Below are positions 18,001 through 25,524 of a stretch of 64,000 nucleotides of DNA, one piece after another (the first letter of the stretch is position 1; each line of letters begins with the position of its first letter). The stretch lies in contig NZ_JACJRU010000030.1 in NCBI RefSeq assembly GCF_014697425.1, forward strand, positions 25,637 through 89,636, written 5' to 3'. The notes beneath the pieces are model-generated. The model was not told where the DNA came from. It did no database searches and worked only from the letters and a program-made list of their open reading frames with translations. The DNA is from Nostoc sp. FACHB-110 (GTDB lineage Bacteria > Cyanobacteriota > Cyanobacteriia > Cyanobacteriales > Nostocaceae). A program made the translations under genes and the position numbers.

Positions 18001-20409
18001 AGTACCTATGCTTTACCAGGAAAAGAACATATCAAAGCCACATTTAGCCCATTAATTAAAGGCATTCATAGTGGTTTAGAAGTTGGGAATATTACCCATG
18101 CTGGATTGACAGTAGTTGCTTATTGTACACAACTATTTCTATCTGGGGAGAATTTAGAATTAGTTTACCATCGGCAAATTCAATATCTGGATTTACTCAA
18201 GAAATTAAAGCAAAAACCTTATTTTAGTTATGTGAGTATTTGGGCACAACTAGTAGAAAATCTTCAGAGTGGTACATCTACACCATGTTATTTAAATGGA
18301 GAAATTTGTAACGAGATAGATATTATCACCTGGTTTGAAGAAACTTCCTACTATCAAGGAATTTTTGCATCTTACACAGCTAAGGCAATTCTTCTTTATA
18401 ATTTTGCTGAATACGAGCAAGCCGTTAATTATTTTGCAAAAGCCACTCCTTATCAAAAAGCAACTTTAGGCTTAGTACTAGCATCTGCCTATTATTTTTA
18501 CTATTCAATGGCACTGTTAGCTAATTATATTCACGCTACAGCCGAGCAACAAATTCATATCTTAGAAAAAGTAGAAGTTAATCAAGCAAAGATAAAGCAT
18601 TGGACAGATTACGCACCATGTAATTTTCAACATAAATATGAATTAGTCACAGCCGAAATAGCACGAATTCACGGACAAATTTTAGTAGCGATGAATTTAT
18701 ATGATTGTGCTATTGCTAATGCTCATGAAAATGGATATATCCAAGAAGCAGCCTTAGCTAATGAGCGCGCTGCATTGTTTTATTTAGAATTAGGCAAAAC
18801 TAAAATTGCAAAAACTTACATGACAGAAGCTTATTATGGTTACATTAAATGGGGGGCAATATCGAAAGTTGCACATTTAGAAAAACTTTACCCTGAACTG
18901 ATTACTCAAACTCAGATAATAGAGAGAAATACTCCAGAAATCGGTGATAGTTGGTTAAAAGCTGTCAACGCATCTCCTAGTCTGGCTGTAACTGTTAATA
19001 ATACTAATAGCATTTACTCTTTAGACTGGGCAACAGTTATGAAAGCCACAGAGGCTATATCTAGCGAAATTATTTTAGATAACTTATTGAAGAAGTTATT
19101 AAATATTGTCTTAGAGAATACTGCAGCCGAAAAAGGATATTTAATTTTAGAACAAGATGGGGAATTATGGCTCAAAGCTACTGCTAAAGCCGTTGATAAT
19201 TCCTTTACAAGGCTTCAATCTCCTGTAGAAAAAAGTCATAAGTATATTCCAGTTTCATTGATTAATTATGTGGCGAGAACGCAAAAAAATCTCATTTTAG
19301 ATGATGCTCATCAAGAAGCGATCGCTATTACAGATCCTTATATCATTCAATATCAACCTAAGTCAGTTTTATGTACCCCCATTATCTATCAATGTAAATT
19401 AATTGGGATATTATATCTAGAAAATAATTTGACTACCCAAGCATTTACAATTACTCGCCAAGAAATTCTCAAGCTTTTGACTACACAAGCGGCTATTGCA
19501 ATTGAAAACGCTAGCCTTTACGCCCGCGAACAAGAAAAATCGCTTCAGTTACAACAATCTCTGCAAAAACTCCAAAAAACTCAAGCCCAGCTTGTACAAA
19601 CAGAGAAAATATCTTCCTTGGGGCAATTAGTAGCAGGTGTAGCACACGAAGTCAACAATCCTGTGAGCTTTATTAGCGGGAATATATCTTATGCTAAACA
19701 TTACATTACAGATTTAATTAATCATTTATATCTTTATCAGCAAGAATATTCTCATCCTAATTCCATCATTCAAAAACATGAAATTAAAATTGAACTAGAT
19801 TATTTAATTGAAGATTTACCAAAAATGATTGACTCTATGCAATTAGGTATAGACCGGATTAAAGATATCATGCAATCTCTCCGTAACTATTCTCGCAATG
19901 ATGGAGGACAAAAAAGTTTTAGTGATATTCATAAAAGTATAGATACAACATTAATGATTCTGCAACATCGTCTAAAACCCACCTCTCAACGTCCGGCTAT
20001 TCGCGTCATCAAAAACTATGGCGACTTACCACAGGTTTCCTGTTATTTTGGACAACTAAATCAAGTGTTTATGAATTTTTTGGCAAATGCTATTGATGCC
20101 TTAGAAGAATCTAATGTAGGCAAAATATATAAAGAGTTAGAGCAGAAACCAAATATAATTACTATCAAAACAGCAGTAGAAAATGAATATGCAGTAATTA
20201 GCATTGCCGATAACGGCATTGGCATCTCAGAAGATGTAAAACAGTTAATTTTCAATGCTTTTTTTACAACTAAAGTTGAAGGTAAAGGTACAGGTTTAGG
20301 ATTATCTATCAGTCATCAAATTATTACTGAACAACATGGTGGCACTCTTGAGTGTATTTCTGCGCCTCATCAAGGTACAGAATTTGTGATTCGTTTGCCA
20401 TTGGAGTAA
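15022..20409 (+). CDS. Hybrid Ser/Thr kinase - AAA-type ATPase - GAF - histidine kinase
   Basis: A 1795-residue signalling protein with two kinase types. Residues 7-275 are a Hanks-type Ser/Thr kinase with catalytic loop VHKDIKPANIII and GTLAYMSPEQTGR. About residues 300-650 are a STAND/AAA-like ATPase with Walker A GYSGVGKSSLV (about 333) and Walker B VIFLDDLQWADS (about 459). A long helical, TPR-like middle follows. A GAF domain spans about residues 1345-1505, then a coiled coil with HisKA phospho-acceptor VAHEVNNPVSFISGN (His near 1540), and HATPase with NFLANAIDAL, ADNGIGIS and GKGTGLGLSIS. This architecture is common in filamentous cyanobacteria. The start is GTG 15022 with AGAGG upstream. 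No response regulator is adjacent. Signal and target are unknown; the protein is cytosolic as no membrane segment is seen. Confidence 0.93.
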   Translation: MSAVLRISGYDLQEILHEGVDTIVYRVISQTSQQPVILKILKADYPSLEDIFRLKQEYKIRGNLDHEGVVKVYGLESYENRLVLVSEDFGGISLKQWLATQQPSVLCFLNIAVSLAKTIEYIHQQHIVHKDIKPANIIINPQSQQVKITDFCIASLLNQETPQIINSNHMEGTLAYMSPEQTGRMNRCVDYRSDFYSLGVTFYEILTGKLPFQGNDLLELVHCHIAKQPTAIQDLNSEVPEVLAAIIAKLMAKNAEDRYQTAAGLLADLELCLEQIETSGSVAKFIPGERDRTANFLIPQKLYGREQEVQILLSAFARIAISQSPMELVLVSGYSGVGKSSLVNEVHKPIVHRRGYFIRGKFDQFQRNIPYASLIQAFQSLIQQLLTETNTQVEIWKQKLLSALNNHGQVIIDVIPEVEGIIGKQPSIPQLGSKEAQNRFHQVFQAFIQVFTQSDHPLVIFLDDLQWADSASLDFIQVLMTNSDTQYLLLIGAYRDNEVSNTHPLLKILEEIAQAGTQIHNIVLSPLGINHVQQIVADTLNDAEKTLSLAELLFNKTQGNPFFLTQLLKTLYQDKLLKFDFNQGSWQWDLSQIQATGIVDKNVVELVAGNIAKLPDITQTTLKLAACIGARFSLNILATVSEQRSLVVATALEPALQAGLILPLSHEYSIPLLFGDAELEIIGFDDAQITYRFLHDRVQQAAYSLIPESQKQATHFKIGRLLLQNKTASEIESHIFDIVNQFNYAIDLFCTPEQKDELARYNLIAGHKAKAAVAHEPAVNYLRIARQLLAENSWQLQYQLTLDIYVEGAEAEYLTTNFETAQALSNTVIQKAANLLDKIKVYELIIDMNVAKGQQFLSVEIGLKAIELLGINLVKYQGNVNSLPQLPLLSDLTTFPEMTNPCQLATIRILSKITVPSYQSAPDIYPQVVLTMVNLCLEHGHSPLAAYVYGAYSAFLQSIIGNPAASYRSGQIAFHLLEQYPNKELEVKVYMVVSTYALPGKEHIKATFSPLIKGIHSGLEVGNITHAGLTVVAYCTQLFLSGENLELVYHRQIQYLDLLKKLKQKPYFSYVSIWAQLVENLQSGTSTPCYLNGEICNEIDIITWFEETSYYQGIFASYTAKAILLYNFAEYEQAVNYFAKATPYQKATLGLVLASAYYFYYSMALLANYIHATAEQQIHILEKVEVNQAKIKHWTDYAPCNFQHKYELVTAEIARIHGQILVAMNLYDCAIANAHENGYIQEAALANERAALFYLELGKTKIAKTYMTEAYYGYIKWGAISKVAHLEKLYPELITQTQIIERNTPEIGDSWLKAVNASPSLAVTVNNTNSIYSLDWATVMKATEAISSEIILDNLLKKLLNIVLENTAAEKGYLILEQDGELWLKATAKAVDNSFTRLQSPVEKSHKYIPVSLINYVARTQKNLILDDAHQEAIAITDPYIIQYQPKSVLCTPIIYQCKLIGILYLENNLTTQAFTITRQEILKLLTTQAAIAIENASLYAREQEKSLQLQQSLQKLQKTQAQLVQTEKISSLGQLVAGVAHEVNNPVSFISGNISYAKHYITDLINHLYLYQQEYSHPNSIIQKHEIKIELDYLIEDLPKMIDSMQLGIDRIKDIMQSLRNYSRNDGGQKSFSDIHKSIDTTLMILQHRLKPTSQRPAIRVIKNYGDLPQVSCYFGQLNQVFMNFLANAIDALEESNVGKIYKELEQKPNIITIKTAVENEYAVISIADNGIGISEDVKQLIFNAFFTTKVEGKGTGLGLSISHQIITEQHGGTLECISAPHQGTEFVIRLPLE

Positions 20410-20476
20410 TCTTTTACCGGATACCAGATAAGTTCTACAAGAGCTAGACTAAAAAAAGCTACGACAAGATTGAGTA

Positions 20477-21151
20477 ATGCAGTTTGCCCCTCTGTTTCCC
20501 TTGATTTACCGCATTCTTCAGCCGAGTTTTTCTCAGTGTCTTTGGCATGGCGATCGCTATTCTAAAACAATCGCCCTGACTTTTGACGACGGCCCCCATC
20601 CCCAATACACACCCCAAGTCTTAAAAGTTTTAGACCGCTATAACATTACAGCCAGTTTTTTTTGGTTGGGTGCTTGTGTTAATCGTGCGCCAGATGTTGC
20701 TAAAGCCGTAAGCACTCGTCACCATTGGATTGGTTTGCATGGTTACGATCATCGTTCTTTTCCTTTACTTTCTCCTGATCAACTCAAAGAAAGTTTAGAA
20801 AAAACCCAAACTGCTATTTACAACAGTTGCAACTTGCTGCCCACACAAGTTCGTGATGTTCGCCCTCCCAACGGGTTATTTACACCAAAAACTTTACAAT
20901 TATTCCAGCAATGGAATTATCGCCCGGTGATGTGGAGTGTAGTTCCAGAAGATTGGGTCAGACCAGGAATTAACACTGTTGTGCAGCGAGTTCTTCAGCA
21001 AGTCCAAAATGGTTCATTGATTGTCTTGCATGATGGTGTATGTGGGGGTCAAGACGCAGCTGCAACAATAGAAATCTTGATTCCCCAATTGCTACAACAA
21101 GGTTATCAGTTTGTCACAGTAGAAAGTTTGTGGCAGCATCAGCTTTCCTAA
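20477..21151 (+). CDS. Polysaccharide deacetylase family (NodB domain) protein
   Basis: A 224-residue carbohydrate esterase family 4-type protein. Motif 1 IALTFDDGPHPQYTP contains the catalytic base and metal Asp pair. Motif 2 is GLHGYDHRSF with the H-x3-H zinc ligands. Motif 3 is RDVRPPNGLF, where the usual Tyr after RPP is Asn. Motif 4 is the MWSVVPEDW region, and motif 5 is LIVLHDGV with the catalytic His. Such enzymes remove N-acetyl groups from peptidoglycan, chitin-like or exopolysaccharide chains. There is no obvious signal peptide in the first 30 residues, which is unusual for an enzyme acting outside; QFAPLFPLIYRILQPSF is mildly hydrophobic and could act as an anchor. It lies 67 bases downstream of the hybrid kinase gene. 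Confidence 0.88.
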   Translation: MQFAPLFPLIYRILQPSFSQCLWHGDRYSKTIALTFDDGPHPQYTPQVLKVLDRYNITASFFWLGACVNRAPDVAKAVSTRHHWIGLHGYDHRSFPLLSPDQLKESLEKTQTAIYNSCNLLPTQVRDVRPPNGLFTPKTLQLFQQWNYRPVMWSVVPEDWVRPGINTVVQRVLQQVQNGSLIVLHDGVCGGQDAAATIEILIPQLLQQGYQFVTVESLWQHQLS

Positions 21152-21249
21152 ATAGGCCGTCTTGTATTTATCGGCAGGAAAATAAACCCACAGTCCCTTA
21201 GCAGAAATAGGAACTGTAGGTAATTCAGTATATTTACGGTATCGCTATG

Positions 21250-21594
21250 TTAGCTACTTGTAGCTTTGGGCTGTTGAACTAATTCACCCTCAGGACTAGT
21301 AACTGAGGGAGGTTCCTCAGTACCCAAAAGTTGATGTATTTCATTTATCGAATTTGGTTTAGCTACAATAGGAGCCTCTGATGGTTCATTCACATACTCT
21401 ATTAGGTCTTCTACTTGGCAATCTAATGCCTTACAAAACCTAATAATTCTTTCAATATGGTCTGTTCCAGTTCTGCCGCTTTCCCAGTTTTGAATAGTGC
21501 TTTCAGTCACGCCGACAAGACGCGATAGTTCAAGCTGGGTTAGCCCTGCTCTCTCTCGAAGCAAAGCGATCCTCGGTTTTGGCTTATGTTTCAC
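21250..21594 (-). CDS. XRE family helix-turn-helix regulator
   Basis: A 114-residue protein with a Cro/CI-type DNA-binding domain at residues 9-66: IALLRERAGLTQLELSRLVG, then VTESTIQNWESGRTG as the turn and recognition helix, then IERIIRFCKALDCQVEDLI. The C-terminal 45 residues are Pro/Glu-rich and likely disordered. The start is GTG 21594. It faces the PIN-domain gene across 204 bases in the same direction; whether they work together is unclear. Target genes cannot be told from the sequence. Confidence 0.85.
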   Translation of the reverse strand: MKHKPKPRIALLRERAGLTQLELSRLVGVTESTIQNWESGRTGTDHIERIIRFCKALDCQVEDLIEYVNEPSEAPIVAKPNSINEIHQLLGTEEPPSVTSPEGELVQQPKATSS

Positions 21595-21763
21595 AGCTAC
21601 AGCACATTTATCTTAATCTATAGTCGTAGATCCTAGCACCAAAAAAAACCTGCGCCTAGAAATTACTTAAAAAAACTTAGTTTTCACTCATCATGGTGAA
21701 AAAATAGGGGCTAAAGGTTAGAGAAGAGAGTTTTTCTTTGGTAAAATTGCTGCGTAAATATAC

Positions 21764-21798
21764 TAGCCTCTAACCTCTAGCCTCTGACTATTGACTAA
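21764..21798. repeat. Heptamer array abutting the PIN gene stop codon
   Basis: Five seven-base units in register (TAGCCTC, TAACCTC, TAGCCTC, TGACTAT, TGACTAA) end at 21798, the base next to the stop codon of the minus-strand PIN-domain gene (21799-21801). Confidence 0.75.
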
Positions 21799-22239
21799 TT
21801 ACACCTTATGTAATTGTCTTTCTAATTTTGCGCGCAACCACAAGTCTGATACTGACCAAACCCATAGCTGATTGGGTGCTTGAGCAAAATCTTCTGGTTT
21901 ATGGGTAACGATCGCATCCAAAACTTGATCGGTGACACAAACTAACTCCACAGCCGATTCAAAATCTCTCAAAGGTAAAGAACGTGCTGTTTGTAGCATG
22001 TGTTGATCGACAATACAAATTTTGATTTTTTCTTGTAACCACTCAATTACCATTGCCGCAATTTGAGTATTTTGTAAGCGACTGGTATACGCAGCGATTT
22101 TTTGCCAGCCAATATCAGTTAAATAAATATGTATTGAGGGATGCTCAGTATCTAGTAATTCCCTGACATCTTTAGTTAATTTGTGGCGATTCATCAACGC
22201 ATCTAAAATTAAGTCGGCATCAACTAAAATCCTGAACAC
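21799..22239 (-). CDS. PIN-domain protein, putative ribonuclease
   Basis: A 146-residue PIN-fold protein. The first strand, RILVDADLILDALMNR, carries the first metal Asp. Acidic residues follow in LRDFESAVELVCV and CVTDQVLDAIVTHKPEDF, the usual positions for the other metal ligands. PIN proteins cut RNA and often act as VapC-type toxins, but no VapB-like antitoxin ORF is found just upstream, so this may be a stand-alone cyanobacterial PIN protein. The start is GTG 22239. It has its own heptamer array at the stop. Confidence 0.75.
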   Translation of the reverse strand: MFRILVDADLILDALMNRHKLTKDVRELLDTEHPSIHIYLTDIGWQKIAAYTSRLQNTQIAAMVIEWLQEKIKICIVDQHMLQTARSLPLRDFESAVELVCVTDQVLDAIVTHKPEDFAQAPNQLWVWSVSDLWLRAKLERQLHKV

Positions 22240-22561
22240 TTTTAACTCCCGTTTTGGACTGGATGAATGCAGGTAATAAGGTTTGGATAAAGCTTTAAAT
22301 TGAGTTTGTTAAAAATGAAGCTTTGTGAGCGCCGAGGTGTTGTGTGGTTGGCCTGCGATCGCTGTCTTGAATAGTCAAATTTATATCAATATAAGTACAC
22401 ATTAGCTACAGCAGTTACTTTACATAATTAAATACAAGCCAACCCAAAGTAATTTCAGATTTGATGTGCCACTTTGGGATGCAAAACATTAGGCTTGATA
22501 CAGCGTCAATCTGGGAATAATACAGGTATAGTAGGAACCTCGCTTTGGGGCGGGGTGTAGG

Positions 22562-22633
22562 GTGTGGGGTGTAGGGGAAAATATAGATCCAACAACCACC
22601 TTTGTCACAAGCTCCGTCTTCACACTCAGCCAC
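22562..22633 (-). repeat. G/C-rich intergenic repeat, copy A
   Basis: Read on the minus strand it contains GTGGCTGAGT, then a GTTGTTGG word, then a 22-base run including TTTTCCCCTACACCCCACAC. The same words occur in the same order on the plus strand at 27853-27899. The two copies therefore descend from one repeat, with different internal spacing. Confidence 0.7.
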
Positions 22634-22665
22634 TCCTAATACCCTACACCCTATTTTTTGAACAA

Positions 22666-22691
22666 TAGAGGCTTGATGGTACAAGCCTCTA
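22666..22691 (-). terminator. Hairpin downstream of mltA
   Basis: TAGAGGCTTG (22666-22675) and CAAGCCTCTA (22682-22691) form a perfect 10-bp stem with a 6-base loop, 83 bases past the mltA stop. Its T run on the minus strand is weak, so the terminator role is likely but not certain. Confidence 0.55.
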
Positions 22692-22773
22692 GATTGATCT
22701 ATGGGGTTAATCGAAAATCTAAAATTGTTTGACGGAACTGAGTCTCCTTAGTTCCTGATTTCCAGCTTTTTCT

Positions 22774-24030
22774 CTATGGTGTTGGCTTGAGTAATAGATA
22801 AAACAATTGACCATTACTGACTGTCACACCTGCCCGATCGCCTGCTGTTTTTCCAGTGCCTAAAAAATAATCGACTCTCCCCGCGCCTTTAATTGCCCCA
22901 CCCGTATCTTGATCAAGCACATATCTGCTAACAATCTGATGTTCCAAGCTACCGTTAGCAGCGACAAAGGGAAAAGCCGCACGAATCAACGCCAAAGCAC
23001 CAGGAGGCATGAGAGATTTATCGGTAGCGATTGAGCGTTCAGGGGTGAGTGGTACATTAATAGAACCTTGGGCTGGTGCGCCGTGGTTTTCTTGAAAAAA
23101 GACAAAGCTAGGATCGCGTGGAATATAAATATTTAATTCTTGTGGATGCTTTTGAAAATAGTCGAGGATAATTGGCATTGTCATCCCCTGCAGGGGTAAT
23201 TTGCCATCATTAGCTAGTTCTCGTCCAATGCTTTTGTAGTTATAAGCGGTATTACCTGCGTAGCCAATGCTCGTGAAAGTTCCATCGGTTAGCTGAAGTT
23301 TGGCCGAACCTTGAATTTGAATCATATATGGTTCGAGGCGATCGCTAAACCAAAATAATTCTGCGCCTTTTAATTTGCCTTTGTCACCTTGTAAGCCGTC
23401 TGCGCCTTCCAATTCTAGGCGCGTAGGATGAGGCTGAGGCCAATTGTTAAAATCGCTTGGTAATTGATACACAGGATAGCGAAATTCTCCTGTTTTGACG
23501 CGACTAGCAATATATAGTGGTTCATAATAAGCAGTAAATAAAACTGTGCCTTTTTGGTCTTTACCTACTGATTGATAGTAAACAAATTCTTTTTCTATAG
23601 CTGCATGAAGTTCTGTGGCAGATTGAGAATTAATTAAGAGTTCGCGGAATCTTGTTAAACTTTTGATAACGCGATCGCGCGTAATTTCTTTGACTGGGTA
23701 GTTCTGATAAGCGACAACAGCTTGAGAAGTTTGGAGATATTTTAAGCTGCGGTCAATGGATGTTACTAATGCTTTTTTTTGGGTTAAATTACTGTTGTCT
23801 GGTTGGTAGATAACTTGATCTAAACAAGATAAGTCAGTTTGACAACAAGTAATGGGTAATCTTTGGATGAGTGGTGCTGTGTTGCTGGGTAAGGACTCTG
23901 AGAGATTCCACTTACTGATTTGACACTCTACTTGGCTCAGTTCCCGATTGCCTAATTGTGGTGTCTGCACCATGAAAACAAATAGGATGATGGGTATATT
24001 GATGCTGATAGTGGCTAATTTGTCTCTCAT
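22774..24030 (-). CDS. mltA: Membrane-bound lytic murein transglycosylase A
   Basis: A 418-residue enzyme that cleaves the MurNAc-GlcNAc bond of peptidoglycan and leaves 1,6-anhydro ends. The N-terminal segment ISINIPIILFVFMVQTPQL is a signal peptide or anchor. The MltA barrel domain includes FTAYYEPLYIASR, LFWFSDRLEPYMIQIQGSA, LTDGTFTSIGYAGNTAYNYK and GRELANDGKLPLQGM. The C-terminal 3D domain has the three Asp residues that name it: QDTGGAIKGAGRVDYFLGTG followed by DRAG. This is standard cyanobacterial architecture. Start ATG 24030. It follows pxcA (on the same strand) after 84 bases, but the unrelated functions suggest no operon link beyond position. Confidence 0.93.
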   Translation of the reverse strand: MRDKLATISINIPIILFVFMVQTPQLGNRELSQVECQISKWNLSESLPSNTAPLIQRLPITCCQTDLSCLDQVIYQPDNSNLTQKKALVTSIDRSLKYLQTSQAVVAYQNYPVKEITRDRVIKSLTRFRELLINSQSATELHAAIEKEFVYYQSVGKDQKGTVLFTAYYEPLYIASRVKTGEFRYPVYQLPSDFNNWPQPHPTRLELEGADGLQGDKGKLKGAELFWFSDRLEPYMIQIQGSAKLQLTDGTFTSIGYAGNTAYNYKSIGRELANDGKLPLQGMTMPIILDYFQKHPQELNIYIPRDPSFVFFQENHGAPAQGSINVPLTPERSIATDKSLMPPGALALIRAAFPFVAANGSLEHQIVSRYVLDQDTGGAIKGAGRVDYFLGTGKTAGDRAGVTVSNGQLFYLLLKPTP

Positions 24031-24114
24031 CCAAAAAATTGATCTAGCAAGTGATACCTAGGTTAGAACATTTAAATCTGTTCCCTGTTCCCCAGCCCTA
24101 TTCCCTGTCACCTG

Positions 24115-25437
24115 CTATTCATTCATATTGCGATAGGTAGCAACAGCAGAAGGCGAAATCCGGTTGAGATAACGGAATATCCAGTACTTGAAAATTGTAT
24201 CTAAAATTACCGGGAATGTAGCAATAAATAAGAAGATAAAATCTCGGTTAGCAGGTAAGCCCCAATGACGAGATACACCTTCTAAAATGACTTCCCAACC
24301 GTGGGGTGAGTGGAAACCGACAAATACATCGGTAAACAAAATGATGATAAATGCCTTAGCACTGTCACTGAGTCCATAGACTACATTATCAAAGAATTCT
24401 TTGAGGACTGCGATCGCTGGTTTACTTACCAGTAAAAACCAAATAAAAGCCACAACAGAAATTATATCTGCCACAACATTTTTAATGGCGTTGGTGCTTT
24501 CACTGCGAAATTCCTCGGCAATTTCCTGCGCCTTTTCTTTGAGGCGGTTTTCGATTTCTTCGGTTGAGATAGGAGGCGCATTAACAATCAAATTCTCAAA
24601 TCTGATTTTTTCTTCAAATCTGTGTAACTGTTCTAGGGCTTCTTCTTCCATTTCACCATTTAAAAACACTGCTGCCTCAGTAGGTCTAAAATGGTTAATT
24701 ACTGGGCTGAAAGCAAATTTAGATAGTTGATGGGTTAATAAAGGTATGATAATCAGGAACAGTATAAATCTGATAGATATAATTGTTCTTCTTTGTGCCT
24801 GACGAAAGTTTTGTACAACATCTTGCTCAGAATTAGGGTCTAGTTCAGTTTGTAAACGGCTGATAGTACTTAAAATTGAACGGGGCAATATACCTGTTGT
24901 ATCAGCTTTGCCACGAGGTTTTGGCCTTGGTCTGGGAATTGATTCTAAATTTTTGATTGATAATGATACAGGTGATGGTGGCAAATTTGTGTTGTCAGCT
25001 TTGACTATTGATGGTTGCTCAACTACATCAGAAATTGGTTCAATATCAACTATTGTGTATTTTGATATGACTTCATCAATGAATCTTAGCTTTTCTAAAG
25101 TTAGGGCTGGACTAGGATATTCTATACCTGCTTTGCGAGCCGCTTTTTGATTAGATTCATTAGAAAACCAACGGCTAGCTCGAAACTCAGTCAGCCGCAT
25201 TCTGGCTATTTTTAATTGTTTTCGCAAATCTATTTCAAAATAGTCCATCATGCTGCTGCTATAGCCGCTAGTGATAGCATCTATCCGCTTACCATTGAAA
25301 TGTTCATCTTCTAGAGCTTTAATGTGTAGAGCTGCTTTATAAGCTTCATCAAGAGAACGCTGTGGTGTGAGCAAATACCAACGGTAAGCAGCCAGCAAGT
25401 AAGAGTAAATTTTTTGACCAAAACCAGAATTGTTCAT
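24115..25437 (-). CDS. pxcA: Proton extrusion protein PcxA (CemA/CotA family)
   Basis: A 440-residue cytoplasmic-membrane protein required in cyanobacteria for light-driven proton extrusion, and homologous to plastid CemA. N-terminal residues 10-120 form a soluble helical domain (IYSYLLAAYRWYLLTP, then the YFEIDLRKQLKIARMRL stretch). A Pro-rich linker contains RPRPKPRG. Four membrane helices follow in the last 200 residues: TIISIRFILFLIIIPLL, NVVADIISVVAFIWFLLVS, AKAFIIILFTDVFVGFHSPH and FIFLFIATFPVILDTIFKYW. FHSPHGWE is a strongly conserved CemA motif. I start at ATG 25437 (MNNSGFGQ) rather than the TTG three codons upstream. Its stop codon overlaps TGTTCCC-type heptamers (about 24079-24117). 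Confidence 0.93.
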   Translation of the reverse strand: MNNSGFGQKIYSYLLAAYRWYLLTPQRSLDEAYKAALHIKALEDEHFNGKRIDAITSGYSSSMMDYFEIDLRKQLKIARMRLTEFRASRWFSNESNQKAARKAGIEYPSPALTLEKLRFIDEVISKYTIVDIEPISDVVEQPSIVKADNTNLPPSPVSLSIKNLESIPRPRPKPRGKADTTGILPRSILSTISRLQTELDPNSEQDVVQNFRQAQRRTIISIRFILFLIIIPLLTHQLSKFAFSPVINHFRPTEAAVFLNGEMEEEALEQLHRFEEKIRFENLIVNAPPISTEEIENRLKEKAQEIAEEFRSESTNAIKNVVADIISVVAFIWFLLVSKPAIAVLKEFFDNVVYGLSDSAKAFIIILFTDVFVGFHSPHGWEVILEGVSRHWGLPANRDFIFLFIATFPVILDTIFKYWIFRYLNRISPSAVATYRNMNE

Positions 25438-25524
25438 CGGAGGCAATCATCCAGCCTTATTTAGTAATTCTTAACCCTAAATTAACGCAACAGGTATACT
25501 AACAAATCTATAAGGAGAAAGTTT

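Larger units (their letters stand above)
22240..22773. other. Non-coding gap with repeats between PIN gene and mltA (534 bp)
   Basis: This gap holds one HIP1 word (about 22356), a G/C-rich repeat (22562-22633) shared with 27853-27899, and a 10-bp hairpin at 22666-22691. An 89-codon ORF across the repeat is not considered real, as it is made of repeat words and has no family resemblance. Confidence 0.7.

Noticed and set aside
21250..22239. XRE regulator and PIN protein as a toxin-antitoxin pair
   Set aside because: They are 204 bases apart with a heptamer array between; the XRE gene is downstream of the PIN gene, and its Pro/Glu-rich tail does not look like an antitoxin. Not excluded, but not supported.
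22415..22684. 89-codon ORF on the minus strand
   Set aside because: It covers the dispersed G/C-rich repeat, and its composition (TPHPTPRPK) reflects the repeat, not a protein family.
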